Below are positions 47,627 through 55,636 of a stretch of 64,000 nucleotides of DNA, piece after piece. The DNA is from Polyangiaceae bacterium (GTDB lineage: Bacteria > Myxococcota_A > Polyangia > Polyangiales > Polyangiaceae): the NCBI GenBank assembly GCA_020633235.1, contig JACKEA010000003.1, forward strand, positions 558,001-622,000. Reading direction: 5' to 3'. A model generated the notes under the pieces. The model did not search any database and was not told the DNA's origin. It saw only the letters and a list, made by a program, of their open reading frames with translations. Made by a program: the position numbers and the translations under genes. Position 1 is the stretch's first letter, and every line of letters begins with the position of its first letter.

Positions 47627-48601
47627 ATGCGGAAGACCCTCGCGCTGGCCCTGGTGTTGACGCTCAGCGGCGTGGCTCGTGCGGAGCCTTCGGCCCAGAA
47701 CCGCGCCATCGCCGAAGCGCTGTTCCAAGAGGCGAACAAGCTGGCGCACGACGGGGAGCTGGATGCCGCCTGCAAGAAGTTCGAAGCCAGCTACGCCCTG
47801 GACCCGACCTTGGGCACCAAGCTGCACTCGGCGGCGTGCTACCAAGCGCTGGGGCGTACCGCGAGCGCCTGGGCGGCCTACAACGAAGCGGCGTCCATGG
47901 CGGCCAATGCCGGCGACAAACGCCGCGAGAAGCTGGCCCGCGCTCGCATCAAGAAGCTGGAGAAGGGCCTGCCCAAGCTCATCATCGAAGTGACCGAGGG
48001 CATCGACGGGCTACGGGTGGAAATCGACGGTCACGTGCTGGGCTCCGCCGGCCTGGGCACCGCCTTCCCCATCGATCCCGGCACGCACGAGATCTCCGTG
48101 AGCGCCAAGGAGCGCCAGCCCTGGTCGACCACGGTGAGCGTGACGGAGGGCTCCAGCACCGAGACAGTGCACGTTCCCTCGCTGGAGACCGTGGCGAAGC
48201 CGGAGCCGACACCGGCCCCGGACGCGCCTGCCACCGCGGACACTTCCGCCGACGTGCCGTCCGACGGCAGCGGCCAGCGCACCACCGGCTACGTGGTGGG
48301 CGGCGTGGGCGTGGTAGCGCTGGCAGCGGGCGGATACTTCGGCCTCCGAGCGAAGAGCCAAGCCTCCGACGCGGACGCGCATTGCGACGGGAAGTATTGC
48401 GATCCCACAGGCCTCGCGGGGCACGACGACGCCCGCACCTCCGCCACGATTTCCACCGTCGGCTTCGGTGTGGGTCTGGCGGCGATCGCGACCGGCGTGG
48501 TGCTGATCCTGACGGCGAAGCCGGAACGGGAACGGGCCGCGTGGGTGTCGCCCTACGCCCAGCCCACGGGCGGCGGCGTGGCGCTGGGAGGCACGTTCTG
48601 A
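47627..48601 (+). CDS. Exported TPR protein with PEGA-like domain
   Basis: 324 residues. The signal peptide ends GVARA-EP. Residues about 25-110 form TPR-like helices (ALFQEANKLAHDGELDAACKK; YQALGRTASAWAAYNEA). A PEGA-type beta domain (about 115-180; VEIDGHVLGSAGLGTAFPID) and a Pro/Ala/Thr linker follow. Two membrane helices near the C-terminus (YVVGGVGVVALAAGGYFGL and VGFGVGLAAIATGVVLIL) enclose a short loop with two Cys. It probably sits in the envelope and works with the kinase just upstream. Its TGA overlaps the next ATG. Confidence 0.8.
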   Translation: MRKTLALALVLTLSGVARAEPSAQNRAIAEALFQEANKLAHDGELDAACKKFEASYALDPTLGTKLHSAACYQALGRTASAWAAYNEAASMAANAGDKRREKLARARIKKLEKGLPKLIIEVTEGIDGLRVEIDGHVLGSAGLGTAFPIDPGTHEISVSAKERQPWSTTVSVTEGSSTETVHVPSLETVAKPEPTPAPDAPATADTSADVPSDGSGQRTTGYVVGGVGVVALAAGGYFGLRAKSQASDADAHCDGKYCDPTGLAGHDDARTSATISTVGFGVGLAAIATGVVLILTAKPERERAAWVSPYAQPTGGGVALGGTF

Positions 48602-49494
48602 TGCGCTGGCACGCGTGCGTGGCGGTGGCGCTCGCCGCCGGGGGCTGCAGCACCGTGCTCGGCCTCGAAGATCACGAGCCGTTTCCCCCGGACGCGTCGC
48701 TCACCGTGGACGCCGGCCAGGACGTCGAAGAGGACGTCTCCGTCGAAGCCGATGCCGCACCCGAAGCCGACGCGACTGCGGACGCACCGATGGACGTGGT
48801 CAGCGAAGACTCCGCCCCTCCGGAGCGAGTGTCGAAGGATCTGGTCGCGCTGTACACCTTCGACGAGGGCAGCGGCACCACCATCAAGGACGTCTCGGGC
48901 GTTTCCCCTGCGCTGGATCTGCACGTGGAGACGGGTTTTCTCACCGCTTGGCATCCGGGTTACCTCGAGATCAAGGGCAGCACACTCACCGCCACCACGG
49001 GCGCTGCAACCAAGATCTACGATGCGTGCACTTCGTCGAACGAGATGACTCTGGAGGCTTGGGTCGAGCCCGCCACGACGGGACAGGTAGGGCCGGCGCG
49101 CATCGTGACCATGTCCGTGGACACCAGCTCTCGAGACTTCACGCTGGCGCAGGACAACGACCAGTACTTCATGCGTCTGCGCACCACGTCCACCACCGGC
49201 AACGGCGAGCCCCCCACCCTGACGCTCCCCGGAACCCTGACGACGACGCTTACGCACGTGGTGTTCACCCGCGAAAGCAATGGCGACACCACCATCTACC
49301 TGAACGGACAGATCCAGGGGAGCAGCCACATTCCTGGGGATTTCTCCAACTGGAGCAGCAGCTACCACTTTGGCATCGCCAACGAGATGACCAAGGATCG
49401 CGTGTGGCTCGGTTCCTTGCACCTGGTGGCGGTGTACTCCCGCGCCCTCACCAAGGACGAGGCGCTGCAGAACTTCGCCGCCGGGGCCGACTGA
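48601..49494 (+). CDS. LamG-domain surface lipoprotein
   Basis: 297 residues. A lipoprotein signal (LAAGGC) and an acidic Asp/Ala/Glu-rich spacer (about 25-75) precede a concanavalin-like LamG fold: ALYTFDEGSGTTIKDVSG, MTLEAWVEPATTG, THVVFTRESNGDTTIYLNG, and LHLVAVYSRALTKDEALQNF at the end. Such domains bind carbohydrates or proteins. It is the third gene of the kinase-PEGA-LamG run (start overlapping the previous stop) and ends 3 nt from the convergent FG-GAP gene. Confidence 0.85.
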   Translation: MRWHACVAVALAAGGCSTVLGLEDHEPFPPDASLTVDAGQDVEEDVSVEADAAPEADATADAPMDVVSEDSAPPERVSKDLVALYTFDEGSGTTIKDVSGVSPALDLHVETGFLTAWHPGYLEIKGSTLTATTGAATKIYDACTSSNEMTLEAWVEPATTGQVGPARIVTMSVDTSSRDFTLAQDNDQYFMRLRTTSTTGNGEPPTLTLPGTLTTTLTHVVFTRESNGDTTIYLNGQIQGSSHIPGDFSNWSSSYHFGIANEMTKDRVWLGSLHLVAVYSRALTKDEALQNFAAGAD

Positions 49495-49497
49495 CTC

Positions 49498-51855
49498 TCA
49501 GCGCGGCACCGAGCAGCTCGCGTCCACCGCCTTGGACTCGTTGTTGTCCGTGCGACATTCTGTCCACTCCGGGTGCGGCGTGGTGGTGTCGTCCACCCGC
49601 GCGAACGCCGTGCCGGTGGGCGCGCTCGCGAGGGGCAAGAACACCTTCTCCGACTCCAGGGAGTAGAGCGGCTTGCTCGTCGCTCCGGTTCCGAGCTGCG
49701 TGCTCGGATACTCGTAGAAGCCGACCACCACGCCCGCCGGCAGCGCCGCCTCGCCGATGTTGGTCACGGTGGCGACCAGCCCGTAGGCACCGGCGCACTG
49801 GGGCGAGAGCGACACGATCGCATCCGGAGCGGCGAACTCGCTCCCGGGTTGCTTGTTCTGACGGAAGTTGTTGAGCCCCGTGCTGGTGTAGTTGGCGGCT
49901 TCCACGCTGGGGATGGCGCCGTCCTCGCCTACGTTGGTCACGTGATAGGCGTGCTCGTTCCACACCCGCCGGGTCCGAACCCAGTTGCCCGCCGTGTCGC
50001 CGAAGATACGGACGCCGGACTGCCGGGAGCTGTCGTCCGCGCAGGCGTGAGCATAGGCGTTGGACACCGCCACCACGTCGGCGTGGCCGTCGTTGTCCAC
50101 GTCCGCCACCACCGGGTTCTCGATCAACGTGGCGGTGGTGTTGCAGGTCTCGAACAGTACGTTGCCCGTCGGCCCGTCGTAGATGCGGAGCTTCTGCTCG
50201 TCGGAGTAGACGACCTCGGCGGTACCGTCGCCGTTGAAGTCGAACACGGTGCTGCCGGTGGAGGCGCTGGAGCAGTCCGTCGTCTGCTTCAGCCACAGGA
50301 TGGTGTCGACGCCGGCCACGGCGGGGTCGACGAGCTTCTTGCCGTCGAACACCACGTAACCGACGCCGCCGGCGAGGGCCACGTCCGGAGTGCCGTCGCC
50401 GTTGAAGTCCGCGATGGTGGGCGGCCCGCCGCCGTGGGTGTTGCCCCAAGTGCCGCTGGCACAAGCCGATGGCGGAATCGTGCCGTTGATGTCGACGGGA
50501 GCTCGCACCAGCGAGAACTTCGCGCTCTGCGTGGCGTCGTAGCGCCACATGCTGAGAGCGTGATTCAAGTTGTGCATCACCACGATCTCGGGCTTTCCGT
50601 CGTTGTCGAAGTCCGCGATGGCGGGCCACGGGCTCTTCCAGTCCGAGTCGTTGGGGAACTGGGAGGTGTTGGCGAGGCCGGTGTCCACGAACATCTGACC
50701 GGAAGCGTCGAAGCCCTGGGAACCCGTGACCACGTCGAGCTTGCCGTCACCGTCGACGTCGCTCACCACGAAGGAGCTGGCGAGCGGCGTGCTGAAGCCA
50801 TGCTTCAGCGCGCCGGTGGCGCCGTCGAGGATGCCGCCCTCCACGATCACCTCCACGCTGCCGTCCTGATCCAGATCCGCAATGGAGGGCATGAAGCACG
50901 GCATCACGGCGCTGGCCCACAGCGGTTGGCCGTCACCGGTGACGGCGTGCGCCTTGCCGTCCAGGCCGCAGCCGACGACCTCGTTGCCCGGCTGGCCGTC
51001 GATGTTGCCGCCAGCGATGTGCTTGGTGGGATTCAGCACGCCGTCCAGCGACCATTTGTCGACCACGCCACCATTGACGACGCTGATGGCGTGGAGCGAG
51101 CCGCCGGTCTCGTAGCTCCCGCCCGAAAACGTGGAGAACACGATCTCCGGGATGTCGCGATCGGTGATCTTGCCGTCGCAATCGTCGTCGTCCAGCTGCA
51201 CCACGATGGGCGTCATCATCACGTCCGTGGCGTAGGGCGACGACGTCTGCCCGCCCCAGGAATACTTGACCGTCGGGGAGAACGCCGTCGCCGGAGGCTT
51301 GTAGCTGCAGGCGGTGAGGCAGGTGGGCGGGTCCCCCGGAGGCTGGCCCGTCGGACAAGTGGGCGGCTTGGGCAGGCACTTGCCGGTCTTGGGCGTGGCG
51401 CCGCCAACGCAGCTGCCGGCGTCCCCGGCGTCCGCGGTCACTTCCTGTCCCAGGCTCAGCTCGCAGTACTCGCCGGCGGCGCAGTCCTCGCTGTCCACGC
51501 AGGTGGTGGTGGGCGTCGCACATTTGCCGAAGGCGCACACCTGCCCACCGGCGCAGCAGGTCGCACCGCAGGCCAGCGTGGCGTCGCAGCACACGCCGCC
51601 GGCGCAGACGCCGCCGTCCCCGCAAGCCTGGCCGTTCTGACAGCCCGAGTCCGTGGCGCCATCGGTGACGATGCCGCCCCCGGTGCCGCTGGATGCCCCA
51701 CTGCCGGACGTGCCGCCAGTGCTGGCGTCGCTGCCACCGCCCCCGCCGCTGCCGCCAACCGTGCTGCCGCCGCCGTCGTCCCCGCCGCAGCTCGCCGTCA
51801 TGCTGCCCCCGATCAGCACCGCCGCTGCGCCCATGGCCAAGATGGAGTTCTTCAC
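49498..51855 (-). CDS. Large FG-GAP/VCBS-repeat surface lipoprotein
   Basis: 785 residues from a GTG at 51855. A lipoprotein signal ends SMTASC, followed by a Gly/Ser linker. A Cys-rich region (about 75-165; GGVCAGGVCCDATLACGATCC and more) is likely disulfide-bonded. The rest has many Asp-rich calcium loops of the FG-GAP type (VQLDDDDCDGKITDRDIPEI, DLDQDGSVEVIVEGG, DFDNDGKPEIVV, DFNGDGTPDVAL, DVDNDGHADVV), forming an integrin-like beta-propeller, then a C-terminal beta domain. It probably mediates adhesion. Confidence 0.88.
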   Translation of the reverse strand: MKNSILAMGAAAVLIGGSMTASCGGDDGGGSTVGGSGGGGGSDASTGGTSGSGASSGTGGGIVTDGATDSGCQNGQACGDGGVCAGGVCCDATLACGATCCAGGQVCAFGKCATPTTTCVDSEDCAAGEYCELSLGQEVTADAGDAGSCVGGATPKTGKCLPKPPTCPTGQPPGDPPTCLTACSYKPPATAFSPTVKYSWGGQTSSPYATDVMMTPIVVQLDDDDCDGKITDRDIPEIVFSTFSGGSYETGGSLHAISVVNGGVVDKWSLDGVLNPTKHIAGGNIDGQPGNEVVGCGLDGKAHAVTGDGQPLWASAVMPCFMPSIADLDQDGSVEVIVEGGILDGATGALKHGFSTPLASSFVVSDVDGDGKLDVVTGSQGFDASGQMFVDTGLANTSQFPNDSDWKSPWPAIADFDNDGKPEIVVMHNLNHALSMWRYDATQSAKFSLVRAPVDINGTIPPSACASGTWGNTHGGGPPTIADFNGDGTPDVALAGGVGYVVFDGKKLVDPAVAGVDTILWLKQTTDCSSASTGSTVFDFNGDGTAEVVYSDEQKLRIYDGPTGNVLFETCNTTATLIENPVVADVDNDGHADVVAVSNAYAHACADDSSRQSGVRIFGDTAGNWVRTRRVWNEHAYHVTNVGEDGAIPSVEAANYTSTGLNNFRQNKQPGSEFAAPDAIVSLSPQCAGAYGLVATVTNIGEAALPAGVVVGFYEYPSTQLGTGATSKPLYSLESEKVFLPLASAPTGTAFARVDDTTTPHPEWTECRTDNNESKAVDASCSVPR

Positions 51856-51929
51856 GGGGCTACTATGAACGGGCCGTGGGGCCGCGGCTAGAGCTTGACC
51901 GCCGCCATCGAGAAGCGAACACTCTTGGC

Positions 51930-52295
51930 ATGCGACGCCTGCTGTTTTTCGGGGCCATGGCGGTCGTCACCGCCGGCTGCGCGGCGAGCGCACCCGCGAC
52001 GGCAGGTCAGCTTCGCTCTCGCGCGGCGTTCGAGCTCGCGTGCCCACCTGAAGCGCTCACCTTGGTGCGCATCGACGAGACCACCGGCGGCGTCTTCGGT
52101 TGCGGTCGCCGGGTGGTGTACGTGGAGCGCTGCGAAGGGCGCGCCTGCTCCTGGGCCTTCGATCGCGAAGTGCCCGTCCCCCCGATGCGCTCCTACGCCC
52201 ACGTCCACACCTTGCCGCGCGCGCCCGGGCTGGCACAGGACTCCGAGTGGCGCCGCCGCATCCCGGGGCTGGTCGACGATCAACCCGGCTTCTGA
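51930..52295 (+). CDS. Small Cys-containing lipoprotein of a myxobacterial family
   Basis: 121 residues. A lipoprotein signal (VVTAGC) precedes a compact domain with four further cysteines (ELACPPEALT, GVFGCGRRVVYVERCEGRACSW). The pattern of FELACP, then GCGRR..Y, then C....C.W recurs in many small lipoproteins of this bacterial group; their function is unknown. It is divergent from the FG-GAP gene (74 bp between starts) and followed by the SGNH lipoprotein gene on the same strand. Confidence 0.7.
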   Translation: MRRLLFFGAMAVVTAGCAASAPATAGQLRSRAAFELACPPEALTLVRIDETTGGVFGCGRRVVYVERCEGRACSWAFDREVPVPPMRSYAHVHTLPRAPGLAQDSEWRRRIPGLVDDQPGF

Positions 52296-52333
52296 TTTTG
52301 TTTGGGTGTCGGGCCGGCGCGGAAACGACGCGC

Positions 52334-52339
52334 TATGCT
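52334..52339 (+). promoter_or_regulatory. Possible -10 element of the SGNH lipoprotein gene
   Basis: TATGCT within CGCGCTATGCTG ends 9 nt before the ATG (6 before an adjacent in-frame GTG). The context is nearly the same as at the hslO start (GCGCTATGAT). No -35 was seen. Confidence 0.25.
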
Positions 52340-52348
52340 GGCGCGGTG

Positions 52349-53777
52349 ATGCGACGGAACATCGTCGTCGCGGTCGTGACGGCGTGCACGGCGTGCGGTA
52401 GCGGCGCGGACGGTGGCGCCGGCGGTGCCAGCGCCACCGGCGGCGCAGGCGGCGCGGCGGGCAGCGGCAGGGGACGCGACCGGCGGCGCCGCCGGCAGCG
52501 CGGCGCTGCCGCGCGCCCCGGTCGATCTCGGCCCGACGCGCTATCCGTCGGACCGCGCGCTGTCGCCCATCACGCCCCACGTCGCGGACGCCCTCGTCTC
52601 GATCGCGGCGAAAGATGCGTCGCGCCTCGACGACGTGTTCGTCAAGGTGGGCGCCTCCGGCACGGTGAACCCCGCGTTCCTGTACTGCTTCGCGGGACCG
52701 TCCCAGCCCGGCTACACGCTGGACCTCGACGCCTACGGCGCGCTGATGCCCTCCATCGTGAGGTTCCGCGGCGGACCAACACCCGATGGATCCACACCGT
52801 TCGATCGTCAGACGCTGGCGGCCAAGGTCGGGATGAGCGCGAGCTGGGCCATCTCCGGCAGCCCCTCACCGTTGGATCAGGAAATCTCGGCGCTGAATCC
52901 GCGCTTCGCCTTCGTGAACTACGGCACCAACGACATGCAGCAGGGCATCAGCTACGAGAGCGCCCTGTGGCCCTTCGCGGAGAATCTTTCGAAGCTCCTC
53001 GATCAGCTCGAGAGCGGGGGCATCGTGCCGATCATCAGCGGGCTGAACCCGCGCGGAGACTCGGCCAGCGCGGCGCTGTGGGTGCCGACCTACGACGCCG
53101 TCACCCGGGGCATCGCCGAGGCGCGACAGCTGCCGTACCTGAGTCTTTATCTGTCCGCCAAGGACCTTCCGGACCAGGGGCTCGTGAGCGACGGCATCCA
53201 CGGCAACGCCTACGTGACGAACGGCAAGAGCCAGCCCTGCGTGTTCACCGGCGCGGGGCTCGACTACAATTACAATCGTCGAAACCTCGCCAGCATGCAG
53301 CTGCTGGACGTGCTTTCGCGCGTGGTGGTGGACGGCGAGAACGCGCCGGACGTCGCTCCGCCGGGATACGAAGGGGACGGCAGCATCGCGAGCCCCATCG
53401 TGATCGACCAGCTGCCGTTCACTCATGCCGCCAGCACCGCGGGCGCCGAAAGCACCCTCGACGCCTACTCCGGCTGCACCGCGACCCAAGACGAGTCGGG
53501 GCCGGAAGTCGTCTATTCCCTCACCCTGTCGAAGACCACCGCGCTCCGCGCGATGGTCTTCGACCGCGACGGCGTGGACGTCGATCTGCATTTGACCGGC
53601 GCTCCGGCGAGCGGCGGCGGCTGCATCGCCCGCCACGATCGCCAAATATCGCGCACGCTGGCGGCGGGCACGTACTCCTTCGTGGTGGACAGCTTCGTCA
53701 GTGGCGGCGTGGCGCAGGCCGGCGCCTACCTGTTCGTCGTGGTGGAGTGCGCCGCCGGAGATCCGGACTGCGGCTGA
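52349..53777 (+). CDS. SGNH/GDSL-type esterase lipoprotein with PPC-like domain; apparent frameshift in linker
   Basis: The ATG at 52349 starts a lipoprotein signal (VTACTAC) and a GGAGG-type linker. The linker frame then degrades into Arg-rich sequence near 52470, and the protein continues in the frame that is open from 52413 (DATGGAAGSAALPRAP onward). One base too many in 52460-52485 explains this. The body has SGNH-hydrolase features: FVNYGTND (block III), PIISGLNP, and DGIHGN near the C-terminal end of the domain with the catalytic Asp/His. A PPC-like beta domain (about the last 115 residues, DVDLHLTG...AGTYSFVVDSF) follows. It probably acts on acyl or acetyl esters of surface glycans. 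Confidence 0.7.
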
Positions 53778-53778
53778 T

Positions 53779-53916
53779 TCACTGCGCGGCGGAGTACTTC
53801 TGCAGCAAGCTCGCGATCTCCTGCAGATCGGCATCCGGCCCCGACGCCTGGGCCGACGTGACGTTCTCGCGTCGAGGCGCGCCGTGATCGACGCGGCCTT
53901 CGCCAAGGCCGCTGGC
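53779..53916 (-). other. In-frame readable stretch after the recQ stop
   Basis: After the recQ TGA (53917-53919) the same frame stays open for 45 codons and ends at a TGA (53779-53781) only 1 nt from the stop of the convergent gene. The encoded tail ends DADLQEIASLLQKYSAAQ. There is no start codon of its own. It may be a lost C-terminus of RecQ or plain intergenic DNA. Confidence 0.25.
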
Positions 53917-55623
53917 TCAGGCGTCGGCGATCACGTTCAAGAAGGCGCGGCCATAGCTGCGGAGCTTCTTCGGTCCCACTCCGGGCACCGCCGCGAGCTG
54001 CGCCTCGCTCTGCGGACGCCGCGCGACCATCTCGAGCAACGTCGCGTCGTTGAACACCAGGTAGGCGGGGACGCCACGCTCCTTCGCGATCTCTCGCCGG
54101 AGCGCCTTGAGCCGCGTGAACAGATCCGAATCGAGGGGACCCGAGGCCACCGGCGCCGGCAGCGCGGCCTTGGCGTCGGTGACCAGATCTTGCGCCGTGC
54201 ACACGTCGCAGGAGCTCCCGCAGGGCTCGAGCCGCTCACCGAAGTACGCCACCAGCCGCTGGTGCCGGCAGCCCGAGCCTTCTGCGAACTGGAACATCTC
54301 CCGGACCTGCTGCTGCTGCCGGAACGCGACGTCCTCCGGTGCATCGAGGGTGAAGCGATCGTAGGCGGTGACGTCAGCCCAGGAATAGAACAACACGCAA
54401 TCGCTGGCCACGCCGTCCCGGCCGGCGCGACCGATCTCCTGATAGTAGCCCTCGATGGACCTCGGCATGTCCCGATGGATCACGAAGCGGACGTTGGACT
54501 TGTCGATACCCATGCCGAAAGCGATGGTGGCGACCACCACGTCCACGTCGTCGTTGCGAAAGGCGTCTTGTACCTTGGTGCGATGCTCCGGCGACATGCC
54601 GGCGTGATAGGCCCGCGCCTTGATGCCCTTGGACGCGAGGAAGTCCGCCGTGCTCTCCGTGGTCTTGCGCGACAGGCAATAGATGATCCCGCTCTGGTCT
54701 TTCCGCGCGCGCACCAACCGGAGGATCGCTTCCCGCACTGCGGGCAGCCGCCGGCCGTCGGAGCCTTCGCCGCCCTTGCGGAAGGCGTGAACGTGGAGGT
54801 TCGGTCGATAGAAGGAGCCGCGAAAGATCTCCGGCCGGCTCATCCCCAGCTGCTCCACGATGTCGTGGGTCACGGCCTCGGTGGCGGTGGCCGTCAGCGC
54901 CAACACCGGCACGTCGTCGAAGCGGCGCTTGAGGCCGCGAAGCTCGCGATAGGCCGGCCGGAAGTCATGCCCCCACTGGCTGATGCAGTGCGCCTCGTCC
55001 ACCGCGATGAGCGACAGCCGCACGTCTGCGAGCACCCGGCCCACGGACGCCACCAGGCCTTCCGGGGCCGCATATACCAGCTCGAACTCGCCACGACGAA
55101 TGCGGCGAATGCGGTCGTTGCGCTCGTCCAGCTCCAGGGTGGAGTTCAGGAACGTGGCGCGCAGCCCCACCTCTTCCAAAGCGTCCACCTGATCCTTCAT
55201 CAGGGCGATGAGCGGGGAAACGACCAGGGTGACACCCCCCAACACGCGCGCCGGGATCTGGAAGGTGAGGGACTTGCCGGCGCCGGTGGGCATGATGCCC
55301 ACGGAATCCCGTCCGGCGAGCACGCTCTCCACCAGCTCCTTCTGGCCGCGTCTGAAGCTGTCGTACCCGAACACCTCGCGCAAGACCTGCTCCGGGCTGG
55401 GAGCCCCCGGGGGCGGGCCGGAGCGAGGCGTCGTCTTCAGCAGCTGGGCGATTTCTCTGAGCATGCGGACGGTGTCGGCCGAAAACCATCCCGAGTTGCG
55501 CTTGTACAGCTCCCGCAAGCGGTGGAGCCGCTCTCGGCATTCCGCCTGCGCTTCGGGCACCGTGACCTGCTCTCGCAGGTCCTCCACCGCGCGGCGGAGC
55601 TCGTCCTGGGTGCTGGGCGCCAT
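53917..55623 (-). CDS. recQ: ATP-dependent DNA helicase RecQ
   Basis: 568 residues from the ATG at 55623; it starts 13 nt after the stop of the STAND regulator gene. An extra N-terminal helical segment of about 85 residues precedes the helicase core. Motifs: FRRGQKELVESVLAGRDSVG, Walker A MPTGAGKS, DEAH box (VDEAHCISQWGHDFRP), LTATAT, GIIYCLSR, and VVATIAFGMGIDKSNVRFV. The RecQ zinc module follows (CRHQRLVAYFGE and CGSSCDVC, four Cys), and an HRDC domain ends the protein. The winged helix between them appears short. It unwinds DNA 3' to 5' in recombination repair. Confidence 0.94.
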   Translation of the reverse strand: MAPSTQDELRRAVEDLREQVTVPEAQAECRERLHRLRELYKRNSGWFSADTVRMLREIAQLLKTTPRSGPPPGAPSPEQVLREVFGYDSFRRGQKELVESVLAGRDSVGIMPTGAGKSLTFQIPARVLGGVTLVVSPLIALMKDQVDALEEVGLRATFLNSTLELDERNDRIRRIRRGEFELVYAAPEGLVASVGRVLADVRLSLIAVDEAHCISQWGHDFRPAYRELRGLKRRFDDVPVLALTATATEAVTHDIVEQLGMSRPEIFRGSFYRPNLHVHAFRKGGEGSDGRRLPAVREAILRLVRARKDQSGIIYCLSRKTTESTADFLASKGIKARAYHAGMSPEHRTKVQDAFRNDDVDVVVATIAFGMGIDKSNVRFVIHRDMPRSIEGYYQEIGRAGRDGVASDCVLFYSWADVTAYDRFTLDAPEDVAFRQQQQVREMFQFAEGSGCRHQRLVAYFGERLEPCGSSCDVCTAQDLVTDAKAALPAPVASGPLDSDLFTRLKALRREIAKERGVPAYLVFNDATLLEMVARRPQSEAQLAAVPGVGPKKLRSYGRAFLNVIADA

Positions 55624-55636
55624 CGGCGGGACCGTA

